DNA of 64,000 bases, from NCBI RefSeq assembly GCF_020217425.1, contig NZ_CP084090.1, forward strand, positions 1,116,001 through 1,180,000, given 5' to 3'. Shown piece by piece: positions 39,612 to 49,135 of this stretch. The position numbers and the translations under genes were made by a program. Source of the DNA: Halomicrobium urmianum (lineage in GTDB: Archaea > Halobacteriota > Halobacteria > Halobacteriales > Haloarculaceae). Within the stretch, counting starts at the first letter, position 1. Every line of letters begins with the position of its first letter. The notes under the pieces were generated by a model that worked only from the letters and a program-made list of their open reading frames with translations, had not been told where the DNA came from and did no database searches.

Positions 39612-39982
39612 GACGGTACCCCCGCTTGCGTGGCAGTGCGTCCGGCAGCCGAACCCGGCGGCGACGGGATTACGGGTTCGGTTCTGGCGGCCGGTATGCC
39701 GCTGCTACCGAGGGATTCAGGTGCGCTTCGCCTGTCCGCGTCCGAGAGGTCGCTGATATCGAATTCTGGCATAGCTGCTCCTCACCCCGCCGAGAAAGGG
39801 CCTGGTGGACGAGCCGCTCGGTACCCTCTCCCGTGCAGGCTACTAGCACAATAAATGACACGAAACCTTAAGTTTAATGTGAGGTGAATATTTCGAAGTG
39901 GTACGTATCGCGGGTGTTCCCCGTCCGCAGGCTATGCCGGCGCGTCACGGACGGCCTCGCCGTATTCGCGGCGACGAGCGCC
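39612..39982. other. Spacer between G5 and the PQQ lipoprotein gene
   Basis: No gene recognised. An AT-rich patch at 39845-39895 contains TATA-like sequence on both strands (TTAAGTTTAATG). It may be the G5 promoter, which would imply a leader of about 230 nt. Confidence 0.35.
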
Positions 39983-41242
39983 CTACTCGACGGCGTAGAC
40001 GCTGCCGTCCGTTCCGCCGAAGTACAGCGTCCCGTCGATCAACGCCGGGCTCGATCCGACGCCTCGCGCGCCGACCTCGAGGAACCACTCCTCCTCGCCG
40101 CTCGTGGACAGCGCGTAGACGCCGAGCCCGTCGCGTTCGGTCTGACCGTGCGTACCGAAGTACAGCCGCTCCTCCGTGACGACGGGGCTACTCCCAATCT
40201 CGAGGGCCGTCGTTTCGAAGCTCCACAGCTCGGCACCGGTCCGCCGGTCGAACTTGAACATCTTCCCGTAGTGCGTCTGCGGGTCGTCGAGGGAGTTGTA
40301 CGGCGTGTGCCCGACGTAGACCCCCTCCTCGTCGACGGCGACCGACCCGGAGATGTAGTTGGCGAGCGGGTCGGCGGTCCACTCCTCCTCGCCGGAGTCC
40401 GCGTCGACGGCGTGGACGCGACCGTTCCAGTCCGCGAAAAACAGGGTCCCGAACGCGAGAGCCGGGCTCGACCAGATCATATCGTTGACGTCGTAGGTCC
40501 ACTCGACGTCGCCGGTGTCCGCGGCGAGCGCGTACATCGTCGCGTCGGACGCGCCGACGTACACCGTGCCCTCGTCGACTGCGGGGGTGCTGACCACCTC
40601 GTCGCCGACGGGATACTTCCACCTCGTCTCGCCGGACGCCGCGTCGAGGGCATAGACCCAGCCGTCCTGGGTGACGTCCGCCTCGTCGGCGTACCAGCTA
40701 CACGCCAGGTTGTGACAACCGACGCCGATGAAGACGGTGTCGTCCCGGACGGTCGGACTGCCCCGGATCAGCCCGCCGAGGGCGCGGTTCCACCGCTCCT
40801 CCCCGGACGCCGCATCGACGGCGTAGACGCGCGTGTCGTAGGAGCCGACGTAGACGGTCCCGTCCGCGTACGCCGGCGCGCCCTCGACGCGATGGTCCGT
40901 CGCGAAGGCCCACTGCCTGTCGCCGGTCTCGGCGTCCAGCGCGTACAGCGCGCCGTCCGTGCCTCCGATGAACACGGCGTCCTCGGCGACGACGGGGCTT
41001 CCCCAGAACGGACCGCTCGCCTCGTACGTCCATGCGACCGTCGGCTCGGGGCCGGTTGGTTCGACGCCCCGGGCGTAGCCGGTGTTGAACCGGCTGCCGC
41101 GGAACGTCGGCCACTCCGTCACCGGATCAGCGATGGGGTGACCGTCCGATTGCTCCGCCGTCGGCGCCGTACAGCCGCTCGCCAGGGGGACGGCAGACGC
41201 AGCGACCGCGGCGAGGAACCGGCGACGGTCTGTCGTCAGCAT
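39983..41242 (-). CDS. PQQ-repeat beta-propeller lipoprotein (BamB-like fold)
   Basis: A 419 aa Tat lipoprotein: DRRRFLAAVAA, then the lipobox PLASGC with the Cys to be lipidated. The rest is a series of repeats of the form GSPAV-DGTVYVGS-D-YALDAASGE-RW, typical of eight-bladed PQQ-like propellers. Examples are FIGGTDGALYALDAETG, YVGSYDTRVYAVDAASG and YVGASDATMYALAADTG. Related folds include BamB and quinoprotein dehydrogenases, and no enzyme function can be read from the repeats. It ends the run of - strand genes, 116 bp after the Liv ATPase, and may be in or beside that operon. An anchored scaffold or binding role on the outer face of the membrane is likely. Confidence 0.85.
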   Translation of the reverse strand: MLTTDRRRFLAAVAASAVPLASGCTAPTAEQSDGHPIADPVTEWPTFRGSRFNTGYARGVEPTGPEPTVAWTYEASGPFWGSPVVAEDAVFIGGTDGALYALDAETGDRQWAFATDHRVEGAPAYADGTVYVGSYDTRVYAVDAASGEERWNRALGGLIRGSPTVRDDTVFIGVGCHNLACSWYADEADVTQDGWVYALDAASGETRWKYPVGDEVVSTPAVDEGTVYVGASDATMYALAADTGDVEWTYDVNDMIWSSPALAFGTLFFADWNGRVHAVDADSGEEEWTADPLANYISGSVAVDEEGVYVGHTPYNSLDDPQTHYGKMFKFDRRTGAELWSFETTALEIGSSPVVTEERLYFGTHGQTERDGLGVYALSTSGEEEWFLEVGARGVGSSPALIDGTLYFGGTDGSVYAVE

Positions 41243-41358
41243 GTCCGCGATGATTCCCCGTGACGCATATAGTTCTATGGTCTAGCCGATCGACGGAACG
41301 TAGCGTCGCGAGTTACGGCGGCGGCGTACGCGAACGGGAACGCGGCCGGTCCGCCGGC

Positions 41359-42102
41359 CTAGACGACGAGGTACTGATCGAGGTCCTCGGCCTCGAGCTC
41401 CGGAACCGTCCCTTCGTAGACGATGTCGCCCTGGTCGAGTACGTACCCACGGTCCGCGAGCTTCAGCGCCTCGCGAACGTTCTGTTCGATGAGCAGCACG
41501 GTCAGGCCCTCGTCGGCGATCTGTCGGATCGCCGTCGTGACGTCGTCGACGATCTGCGGGGCCAGCCCCTCCGTCGGCTCGTCGAGCAGGAGCAGCTTGA
41601 GGTTCGGGAGCCGGAGCGTCCGAGCGATCGAGAGCATCTGCTGTTCGCCGCCCGAGAGCGTCCCGGATCGCTGATTCCGGCGCTCCTCCAGGCGGGGAAA
41701 CAGTTCGTACAGTTCCTCGATGCCCATGGTACTGCCGCCGTTCCTGGAGCCGCGTCGGCGGATCGTGTTCCACGTTCCACGGGTGATCTTCGACATCTCG
41801 AGGTTCTCCTCGACCGTCAGCTCCGTGAACAGTCGCCGCCCTTCGGGCACCACCCCGACGCCGGCTCGAACGACGTCGTCGGCCGGCCAGTCCGTGACGT
41901 CGTCGCCGTCGAACCTGACCGATCCGGATCGGACCTCGGGCGGCTCGACGCCGACGATGCTCCGGACCGTCGTCGTCTTGCCGGCCCCGTTGCGCCCGAG
42001 CAGCGAGACGACCTCTCCCTCGTCGATTTCGAGCGAGATCCCCCGGAGGATGTGACTGGCGCCGTAGTAGGAGTGGACGCCGTCGAGTTCGAGCAGCGTC
42101 AC
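41359..42102 (-). CDS. livF: Branched-chain-type ABC transporter ATPase LivF
   Basis: A 247 aa ABC ATPase. Walker A is GRNGAGKTTTV, the signature LSGGEQQML, and Walker B LKLLLLDEPTEGLAP, a form typical of LivF. It starts with GTG and overlaps the end of livG by 4 nt, so translation is probably coupled. It is the last gene of the Liv set and powers import of an amino acid or another small polar substrate with LivG, LivM and LivH. Confidence 0.93.
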   Translation of the reverse strand: MTLLELDGVHSYYGASHILRGISLEIDEGEVVSLLGRNGAGKTTTVRSIVGVEPPEVRSGSVRFDGDDVTDWPADDVVRAGVGVVPEGRRLFTELTVEENLEMSKITRGTWNTIRRRGSRNGGSTMGIEELYELFPRLEERRNQRSGTLSGGEQQMLSIARTLRLPNLKLLLLDEPTEGLAPQIVDDVTTAIRQIADEGLTVLLIEQNVREALKLADRGYVLDQGDIVYEGTVPELEAEDLDQYLVV

Positions 42103-42857
42103 ACCTCTTCACCTCCGAGATAGGCCTCGCGAACGGTCGGATCGTCCCTGATCTCGGCGGGCGTCCCCTTCGCGATTATCTCGCCTTTGTCGAGCGTGAC
42201 GATCCGGTCGGAGACGTCGAAGATCACGTCCATGTCGTGTTCCACCAGGAAGACCGTCATCCCCTGCTCTTCGAGCAGGTCGCGGATCAGGCTCACTGTC
42301 ATGTCCGTCTCACTGGGGGACATCCCCGCAGTGGGCTCGTCCATGAACATCAGGTCCGGATCCGTCGCCAGTCCGATGGCGACCTCGAGGCGACGCTTGT
42401 CGCCGTAGGGAAGCGCTTCCGCCGCGTCGTCGGCTTCGTCCTCGAGTTCGATCACCTCCAGGATCCGGTCGGTCCGAGTGCGGACGTCGTCGTAGGCGTC
42501 CCGCCGTCGGAAGAAGTTGACGCTGAAGGAGTCGTGTTCGGTCGCGAACGCGGCGACTTCGACGTTCTCCCTGACGGTCAGATCGGGGAAGATCGACGCG
42601 GTCTGGAACGACCGTCCGACGCCGAGCTGGGCGATCTCGAACGGTTCCATACCGACGATGTCCGTGCCGGCGTAGGTGATCTCCCCGGTGGTCGGCTCCA
42701 GCATCCCTGTGATCGTGTTAATCAGCGTCGACTTGCCCGCCCCGTTGGGGCCGATGAGCGAGACGAGCTCGCCCTGCTCGATCGAGATGTCCACCTGGTT
42801 CAGTGCCGTGAGACCGCCGAACTCCTTCGTCAGGTTACGCGTTTCGAGTAGTGCCAT
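42099..42857 (-). CDS. livG: Branched-chain-type ABC transporter ATPase LivG
   Basis: A 252 aa ATPase with Walker A GPNGAGKSTLI and Walker B LMFMDEPTAGMSP, preceded by an atypical signature region (LPYGDKRRLEVAIGL) common in LivG. The motif GVGRSFQTASIF is another LivG landmark. Its start codon overlaps the last base of the livM stop, indicating a tightly coupled operon. Confidence 0.93.
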   Translation of the reverse strand: MALLETRNLTKEFGGLTALNQVDISIEQGELVSLIGPNGAGKSTLINTITGMLEPTTGEITYAGTDIVGMEPFEIAQLGVGRSFQTASIFPDLTVRENVEVAAFATEHDSFSVNFFRRRDAYDDVRTRTDRILEVIELEDEADDAAEALPYGDKRRLEVAIGLATDPDLMFMDEPTAGMSPSETDMTVSLIRDLLEEQGMTVFLVEHDMDVIFDVSDRIVTLDKGEIIAKGTPAEIRDDPTVREAYLGGEEV

Positions 42858-43945
42858 TAGCGATCACCTCGCTGTGAGCGAAGCCGTTCGCTGGCGTTCG
42901 TGACCATCCCCCATATACCGTCGGGGTACTTCCAGACGACCGCCGTGAACGCCAGCGCGAGCGTCAGGAGCCAGTAGCCCCCGATCTGGTCGAGGCCGTT
43001 GACGACTCCCTCGAAGTAGACGAAGACGCTCACGCCCAGGATGGGGCCGACAATCGTTCCGAGCCCGCCCAGGACGGTCATCATGACGACGTCCCCGCTG
43101 GTCGTCCAGTGGAGGCGATTCACGCCGGTGAACATCGTCTCCATGGGCATGAGACCGCCGGCGATCCCGGCGACGAACCCCGAGAGGACGAAGGCGGCGT
43201 ACTTGTATCGCCAGACGTTCAGGCCGACGAACGAAGCACGCGTCCCGTTCTCGCGAATCGCCTTGAGGATCAGACCGTACGGCGACTTCCGGACGCGCGT
43301 GATGAACGCCACCACCGCGACGAAGAACGCGGCGATGAACAGGTACATGTAGTCCATCCAGAGCACGCCGGCGATGCCAGTGAGCGGCTCGTTCAGGTCG
43401 ACGACGCCGAAGAGCGCGTTGCGGTCGACCCCGAGACCGTTGATGCCGCCGGTGAGATCTCCCAGCGGTTCTCTGGCGAGGTAGAACAGCATCTGGGCGA
43501 TCGCCAGGGTCACGATGGAGAAGTACACCGTGTGCAGTCGCAGGAGCGGGAACGCCGTCACGGCGGCTACCAGCACCGCGAACAGCACGCCGACGACGAC
43601 CGCGAGGAACGGGTCCGCGACGACGTGGTTCGCGAACAGTGACGTGGCGTAGGCCGCACCGCCGAAGAACATGGCGTGGCCGAAGGACAGCATGCCCGTC
43701 TGTCCGAGCAGGAGGTTGAACCCCAGCGCGAAGATTCCCCAGATAAGGATCCGTCGCACCAGCGAGTTGTAGCCGAGGAGTTCGGACGGGACGAACGGTG
43801 CGCTCGTGAACACCCACGGGAACACCGAGACGAACACGACCGTGGCTAACAGGATGAACCACTCGGTGTGTTTGATCCGGTCCCACGTCTGCCAGCTGAG
43901 GTACGACGATCCCTCCGCGTTCGCGTCGGTCGTCTCCGTGCTCAT
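42857..43945 (-). CDS. livM: Branched-chain-type ABC transporter permease LivM
   Basis: A 362 aa polytopic membrane protein. The start at 43945 (MSTETTDANAEG) is preferred to longer frames because it overlaps the livH stop by 4 nt. Family landmarks are LLLGQTGMLSFGHAMFFGGAAYA near the N-terminus and the cytoplasmic loop KSPYGLILKAIRENGTRA that contacts the ATPases. About nine hydrophobic helices are visible. It forms the channel with LivH. Confidence 0.92.
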   Translation of the reverse strand: MSTETTDANAEGSSYLSWQTWDRIKHTEWFILLATVVFVSVFPWVFTSAPFVPSELLGYNSLVRRILIWGIFALGFNLLLGQTGMLSFGHAMFFGGAAYATSLFANHVVADPFLAVVVGVLFAVLVAAVTAFPLLRLHTVYFSIVTLAIAQMLFYLAREPLGDLTGGINGLGVDRNALFGVVDLNEPLTGIAGVLWMDYMYLFIAAFFVAVVAFITRVRKSPYGLILKAIRENGTRASFVGLNVWRYKYAAFVLSGFVAGIAGGLMPMETMFTGVNRLHWTTSGDVVMMTVLGGLGTIVGPILGVSVFVYFEGVVNGLDQIGGYWLLTLALAFTAVVWKYPDGIWGMVTNASERLRSQRGDR

Positions 43946-44874
43946 TGGCCGATCTCCCCCGTCGGGTAGATCCCGCTCGGACGGACCGTGAGGATCACGA
44001 TCGCGAGCGCGTAGATGCTCGCCGTCGCCATGCTCGGCCACAGCTGGGTAACCGTAGCGAAGACGAAGCCCGCGAGCAACGCGCCGACGGTGGTTCCCTT
44101 GATGCTGCCGACTCCGCCCATGATCACGATCACCAGCGCCGGGATGATGTTGGCGAAGCCCATCCCCGCGTTGACGCCGAACAGCGATCCGCCGAGGATC
44201 CCCGCGAGGCCGGCGTAGGAGGCCCCGATGGCGAAGATCAGCAGGAACGGGCGTCCGATCCTGATGCCGAGCAGTTCAGTCATCTCCGTGTCCTCGGTCC
44301 CCGCTCTGACGGCGAGACCGTAGTCGGTGTACTTGTAGAAGGCGATGATGATCCCCAGGAAGACGAGCGTCAGGAAGACGACGTAGGCGCGCCACCGCGA
44401 GACCGCGCCGACGCCCGGGATGAGTACCGGTCCCGACGCCCAGCCCGGCCGCGGGTAGTTGAACCCCGTCCGGCCGAAGACGAGGTTGAACCCTTCCTGA
44501 AAGATCAACAGGATGCCGAAGGTCACCAGCAACTGATCGAGCAGGGAACGGTCGTACAGCGGGTCGGCCAGCAGCCGCTCCATGACGACGCCGAGGCCGA
44601 ACACGACGACCGGTGTTACGACGAGCGCGGCGAGAAACCCGAGCTCGATTCCGAGCGGGGAGAGCCCGTAGCTCGCGAGCAGGCCGCCGAATTCGATCTC
44701 GTATCCCACGAGCAGACCGACGTACGCCCCGATCAGGTACAGGGCGCCGTGAGCCATGTTGATGAACTGGAGCGAGCCGAACACGATCGACAGCCCCAGC
44801 GCGACGAGCAGGTACACCGACGCGACGCTCAACGCGATGAACACGAACTGAACCGCCGATTCGAGGAGGCTCAT
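43942..44874 (-). CDS. livH: Branched-chain-type ABC transporter permease LivH
   Basis: A 310 aa permease. The start MSLLESAVQFVF at 44874 begins at the first membrane helix; the longer frame adds non-hydrophobic residues. Landmarks are YLLVALGLSIVFGSLQFINMAHGALYL, ATPase-contact loop AVRAGTEDTEMTELLGI, and a Gly-rich C-terminal helix pair. It precedes livM with a 4-nt overlap. Confidence 0.92.
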   Translation of the reverse strand: MSLLESAVQFVFIALSVASVYLLVALGLSIVFGSLQFINMAHGALYLIGAYVGLLVGYEIEFGGLLASYGLSPLGIELGFLAALVVTPVVVFGLGVVMERLLADPLYDRSLLDQLLVTFGILLIFQEGFNLVFGRTGFNYPRPGWASGPVLIPGVGAVSRWRAYVVFLTLVFLGIIIAFYKYTDYGLAVRAGTEDTEMTELLGIRIGRPFLLIFAIGASYAGLAGILGGSLFGVNAGMGFANIIPALVIVIMGGVGSIKGTTVGALLAGFVFATVTQLWPSMATASIYALAIVILTVRPSGIYPTGEIGQ

Positions 44875-45128
44875 CCTCGCCCCCACCTCGTGTCTATTGC
44901 TAACATGACTTGTAAAGATCCACCTCAGGTAATCAATCTTGCGCAACACGATCGGCTCGACACGGACCGTCGACGGACACCGCCGTCCGTGTCCGCAGGT
45001 CGGTTCCCGCTGCAGGGGCCGTCCCGCTCAGTTCGTCGATAGCGGGATCGGGGGCGACGGACTCGTTCCGGGTGCGACGGGACGAGCGATCGATCACGGC
45101 TGCGGATTGCTGATCGTCGTCCACCTCG

Positions 45129-46535
45129 TCACTCGTCGCCGTACTCATTGTCGTCCATGTTACACTCGTTGGCCGGGTATGCACCGCATTCGTACACGAG
45201 GGGGTCGGTCGTCTGAACGATGTCGGTCCGGATCCCCAGCTCCTCGGCGGTCGAGTTGTCGACGCCCTGAACCAGGTGCCAGGGGCGTTCGACCTGGTGG
45301 TCGCACGTCCGGAACTGCGAGGGCCCCCACGCTTGCTCCCACGAGAACTCCTCGAGGGTGCGCACGACGGTCGGGGGGTGGAACGTCCCGGCCTGCTCGA
45401 CGGCGGCGGCGTAGACCATCATCGACTCGTACGTATGCATCGAGCTCTGGTTGGGCACCGCTCCGTATTCGTCCTGGTAGGCCTGCACGAAGGTGTTCGA
45501 CGCCTCGTTGTCGTAGTTGGGGTTCCACGGCTCCATACCGTAGACGCCCTCGGCGTCCGATCCCATCGGGTCGAGCGTGAACGCGCTCACGTGCGGGATG
45601 AACACCTCGACGTCCTCCGTCACGCCGGCGTCGACCATCTGGGAGAGGCCACTGGCCGCGAACTCGCCGAAGCTCGCGAAGTGGACGACGTCGGCGCCGG
45701 AGTCCTGCAGCGCCTGGATCTGCGTCTGGTGGTCACTCTCGCCCTCGGCGATGGCCGCCCCGCCCACGTCCTCCCACGGGCCGTTCTCAGCGAGGTGCTT
45801 CCGCATCGCGTCGCGGTTGGACTGGCCGTAGGAGTAGTCCATGTAGATGTGGAACAGTTGGCGGTCCTCGCCCAGGACCTGCGGCAGCGCTTCGCCGGCG
45901 GCCATTCCGATAATCTCCGCGTGGAAGGTCGGATGGAAGTAGTACCGCGAGCAGTTCTCCCCGCTGATGCCGGCCGACGTCGAGTTCCCGCCCATGAACG
46001 GGACCTTCTCGCGCTGGGCGACGTCCTGCATCGCCATCGTCACCGTACTCGACATACCGCCGGTCCAGAACTGGATGTTGTCCTGCTGGATCATCCCGTT
46101 GATGTTCTGGTTGGCGGTGTCGGGGTCGCCCGCGGTGTCGGCCTTCGTCGGCTCGACCTGTTTTCCGAGGATCCCGTCGCCGCTCAGGGCGTCCCAGGAG
46201 TCGACGAGTCCGCCGCCGTTGTTCAGGTGCTTGACCGCGAGGTCGAAGCCCTTCTCCTGATCCTGCCCGTCCGGGCCGAGCGCGCCCGAGAGGGGGCCGT
46301 TGAATCCGATCGCGACCGTGTCACCTTCCGGCGGGAAGTTGCCCATCGGATCGTACTGCTGGCCGCCGCTGCCATCGCCGCTGCCATCGCCGCTGCTGTT
46401 ACCGTCGCCCCCGCCGTCGCCGCCGTCGCCGCCGTCGCCCTGACAACCGGCGAGGCCGGCCGCGAGGCCGCCCGCTGCAAGTCCTTTGAGGTACTGACGC
46501 CTGGATTCGCCCGCTGATTGACTATTGTCCGTCAT
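45129..46535 (-). CDS. ABC transporter substrate-binding lipoprotein (LivK/amide-type)
   Basis: A 468 aa Tat lipoprotein: ESRRQYLKGLAAGG and the lipobox GLAGC, then a Gly/Asp/Ser linker. The mature protein is a type I periplasmic-binding fold (VAIGFNGPLSG at the first strand, GILGKQVEPTKADTAGD, WTGGMSSTVTMAMQDVA, then VHFASFGEFAASGLSQM). Membership in the branched-chain/amide binding family does not fix the ligand. A TATA-like TTTAAG lies near 46580. The gap to livH is 254 bp, so permease levels may be set separately. The neighbouring Tm-1-like and PEP-hydrolase-like genes suggest a carboxylate or sugar acid rather than leucine, but that is a guess. Confidence 0.88.
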   Translation of the reverse strand: MTDNSQSAGESRRQYLKGLAAGGLAAGLAGCQGDGGDGGDGGGDGNSSGDGSGDGSGGQQYDPMGNFPPEGDTVAIGFNGPLSGALGPDGQDQEKGFDLAVKHLNNGGGLVDSWDALSGDGILGKQVEPTKADTAGDPDTANQNINGMIQQDNIQFWTGGMSSTVTMAMQDVAQREKVPFMGGNSTSAGISGENCSRYYFHPTFHAEIIGMAAGEALPQVLGEDRQLFHIYMDYSYGQSNRDAMRKHLAENGPWEDVGGAAIAEGESDHQTQIQALQDSGADVVHFASFGEFAASGLSQMVDAGVTEDVEVFIPHVSAFTLDPMGSDAEGVYGMEPWNPNYDNEASNTFVQAYQDEYGAVPNQSSMHTYESMMVYAAAVEQAGTFHPPTVVRTLEEFSWEQAWGPSQFRTCDHQVERPWHLVQGVDNSTAEELGIRTDIVQTTDPLVYECGAYPANECNMDDNEYGDE

Positions 46536-46675
46536 GTTTTATCGGGTAGCTCATGGGCATATGGAACTATCTATGACTTAAACTTTTGGCACAGATGACT
46601 ACAATACGCGTCGCTCCCGGGGGCGCCGAATCACAGGTGGGGCGAATCACCCCCGGTCTGTCCAGCGCCGTCAGC

Positions 46676-47887
46676 TCAGTCCGCCGACTGCATGTACTCG
46701 TCTAGCTGTTCGGCTACCGCGACGGCGAAGGACTCGTCGTTGACGTTCGCCTCTAGCTCGAGCAGGTCGACGTCGTCGTCGAGGTGGTCACGGAGGGCTT
46801 CGAACAGCGCCGCGTCGGCCTCGGGGTCGTAGAAGTCCTCTCCCTCGTCGTCTAGCATCGAGACGCCACCGAGGGGGAGTGCGACGCTAGCGGGGCCGGT
46901 CGCGGCGTTGACCTTCTCGGCGATGATCCGACCGATCTCTGCGTTCTCCTCGGGCGTCGTCCGCATGAGCGTTACCTGGGGGTTGTGGACGTGGAACGTC
47001 CGGTCCTCGAACTCCTCGGGGACTGTCTCGCGCGGCCCGAAGTTGACCATGTCGAGCGCGCCCGTCGAGACGACCTGCGGGACGCCGGTCTCGGCGGCCG
47101 CGTCGAGGCGCTCCGGACCGGCGGCGAGGACCCCGCCGACGTGTTCGTCGGCCCACTCCGTCGTCGTCACGTCGAGGACGCCGTCGATGACGCCCTCTTC
47201 GATCAGGTTCTCCATCGCTCGGCCGCCGGTCCCCGTCGCGTGGAAGACGATCGTCTCGTAGCCTCGGTCCTCGAGCCACTCGCGAGCCGTCTGCACGCAG
47301 GGCGTCGTGACCCCGAACATCGTGATCCCGATCGTCGGTTTGTCGGGTACCGCAACGTCGGGATCGTTGGTCACCATCCCGGCCATCGCGAGGGCGGCGT
47401 TCGCGATGACGGTGCGAGAGAGCTGGTTGAGCCCTTCGATGTCCGCCACCGAGTACATCATCGCGATGTCCCGCGTCCCGACGTAGGGTTCGGTGTCGCC
47501 GGAGGCGACCGTCGAGACCATCAGCTTCGGCACGCCGACCGGCAGCGACCGCATCGCGGCCGTCGCGATCGACGTGTTCCCCGAGCCGCCGAGCCCGAGG
47601 ACGCCGTCGAGTTCGCCGTCGTCGTGGAGCTTCTGGACGACGGCGGCCGCACCGTCCCCCATCGCTTCCATCGCCTCGCCCCGGTCCCCCGCCTCCTGGA
47701 GCGCGTCGAGGGTCGTGCCACCCGCCTCGGCGACGGCTGACGCCGGCGTGTCGGGCTCGATCTCGGGGTCGCCCATGACTCCGACATCGACGAGGTGGAC
47801 GTCGACGCCCTGGGCTGTGAGGACGTCGCGAGCGAAGCCGATCTCTTCGCCCTTCGTGTCGAGGGTCCCCACGACGGCGACAGTCAC
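46676..47887 (-). CDS. Tm-1-like ATP-binding protein (UPF0261)
   Basis: A 403 aa cytoplasmic protein that starts MTVAVVGTLDTKGEE, a family signature, with GLGGSGNTSIATAAMRSLP, KLMVSTVASGDT and GVTTPCVQTAREWLE further on. It is the N-terminal half equivalent of tomato Tm-1. The following-half equivalent is the gene just upstream (47919), 31 bp away, so the two proteins probably act together. Established family data give an ATP-binding fold but no firm reaction. It is likely co-transcribed with the importer genes. Confidence 0.88.
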   Translation of the reverse strand: MTVAVVGTLDTKGEEIGFARDVLTAQGVDVHLVDVGVMGDPEIEPDTPASAVAEAGGTTLDALQEAGDRGEAMEAMGDGAAAVVQKLHDDGELDGVLGLGGSGNTSIATAAMRSLPVGVPKLMVSTVASGDTEPYVGTRDIAMMYSVADIEGLNQLSRTVIANAALAMAGMVTNDPDVAVPDKPTIGITMFGVTTPCVQTAREWLEDRGYETIVFHATGTGGRAMENLIEEGVIDGVLDVTTTEWADEHVGGVLAAGPERLDAAAETGVPQVVSTGALDMVNFGPRETVPEEFEDRTFHVHNPQVTLMRTTPEENAEIGRIIAEKVNAATGPASVALPLGGVSMLDDEGEDFYDPEADAALFEALRDHLDDDVDLLELEANVNDESFAVAVAEQLDEYMQSAD

Positions 47888-47918
47888 GGTACTCGCCTCC
47901 GTTGAGTGACGAGAGTCA

Positions 47919-48752
47919 TCAGAAATCTATCTCCTTGAACTCGCGGGCCTGGTTCTCGATGGCCTCCTCGGTCGGCAGCCGTTCGATGCTAGAGGCGCCG
48001 AAGAACCCGACGATGCCCTCGGTGTTGTTCAGAACGTATTCCGCGTCGTCCGGCCAGGCGATGGGGCCGCCGTGACAGATGACGAGGACGTCTTCGTTCA
48101 CCTCCTTGGCCGCGTCGTGGTGGGCCTGAACGCGCTCGGCCGCCTCGTCGAGGTCGAGCGCGGTCTCGGCGCCGATGTCGCCGGAGGTCGTCAGGCCCAT
48201 GTGCGAGACGACGACGTCCGCGCCGGCCTCGGCCATCGCCCGCGCCTGATCTTCGTTAAACACGTAGGGGCACGTGAGCATCCCCTGACCGCTGGCCTCG
48301 CGGATCATCTCGACCTCCTCGTCGTATCCCATCCCCGTCTCCTCGAGGTTCTGGCGGAACGTGCTGTCCTCGTCGATGAGTCCGACGGTCGGGAAGTTCT
48401 GGACGCCGGAGAACCCGCGTCGGCGGAGGTCCTCGATGAAGACCTCCATCTCCCGGAACGGGTCGGTACCGTTGACGCCCGCGAGGACCGGGGTGTCCTC
48501 GACGACTGGAATCACCTCGTGACCCATCTCGACGACGATCTCGTTGGCGTCGCCGTACGGCAGGATGCCCGCGAGCGAACCGCGCCCGTTCATCCGGTAG
48601 CGCCCGGAGTTGTAGATGATCAGTAGGTCGACGCCGCCACGCTCGGCGAACTTCGCGGAGATCCCGGTGCCGGCGCCGGCTCCGATTATCGGTTCGCCGC
48701 TGTCGATGACCGATTCCAGCCGTTCGAGGGACTCGCTTCGCGTGAACTTCAT
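47919..48752 (-). CDS. PEP-hydrolase-like TIM-barrel protein (Tm-1 C-terminal half equivalent)
   Basis: A 277 aa TIM barrel of the family once called PEP hydrolase. Landmarks: [52 protein letters not shown]-like, [18 protein letters not shown] and [17 protein letters not shown]. It corresponds to the C-terminal domain of tomato Tm-1 and is the first gene of the probable operon. AATATTAATTACGC lies about 30 nt before the ATG (48781-48790), fitting a leaderless or near-leaderless transcript. Reaction unproven; an enzyme acting on a phosphorylated or carboxylic substrate delivered by the importer is possible. Confidence 0.88.
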   Translation of the reverse strand: MKFTRSESLERLESVIDSGEPIIGAGAGTGISAKFAERGGVDLLIIYNSGRYRMNGRGSLAGILPYGDANEIVVEMGHEVIPVVEDTPVLAGVNGTDPFREMEVFIEDLRRRGFSGVQNFPTVGLIDEDSTFRQNLEETGMGYDEEVEMIREASGQGMLTCPYVFNEDQARAMAEAGADVVVSHMGLTTSGDIGAETALDLDEAAERVQAHHDAAKEVNEDVLVICHGGPIAWPDDAEYVLNNTEGIVGFFGASSIERLPTEEAIENQAREFKEIDF

Positions 48753-48780
48753 GGACGTTTTGACTGTCTTCGGACTGCGT

Positions 48781-48790
48781 AATTAATATT
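48781..48790 (-). promoter_or_regulatory. TATA box for the Tm-1/Liv gene cluster
   Basis: AATATTAATT read on the - strand, 28-38 nt before the ATG at 48752, the position expected for an archaeal TATA box of a leaderless gene. Confidence 0.55.
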
Positions 48791-48961
48791 GGGATCGACC
48801 CCAGAATCGGCGAGACAACGCCGAGCGCGACCTCCTTCGGCAGTATCGGTCCGATTGGTCGGTGATCTGGCTCCAGTCCCGTCGAGGGCGATCGGCGGTG
48901 CCGGAGGGACCGAGCGGCACGATCCGCAGGCGTTTGAGGGCGGTTCGAACCGCACGGGACT

Positions 48962-49046
48962 CTCTAGTAGAAATTGAAACTATGTACCCATCGAGGGGCA
49001 CCCCGGGTGCCCCTCGACGTGTCAGTGCGTTAAATTTTCACTATAG
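48962..49046 (+). mobile_element. MITE-like palindromic element, copy 1
   Basis: An 85-bp element with imperfect terminal inverted repeats (CTCTAGTAGAAATTGAA and CTATAGTGAAAATTTAA on the other strand) and an 11-bp internal hairpin (48991-49001 with 49007-49017). It shares its whole layout with copies at 49682 and 57479. It has no coding capacity. No clear target duplication was found. Confidence 0.75.
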
Positions 49047-49135
49047 CTCGTTCGAGCACCGGATCGGCGTCGCGTTCGGTTCGAACGCAGTTCGCGCTGG
49101 CGTCGGTCGCACGTCCGTGGGTTCTGAGTCGATCG

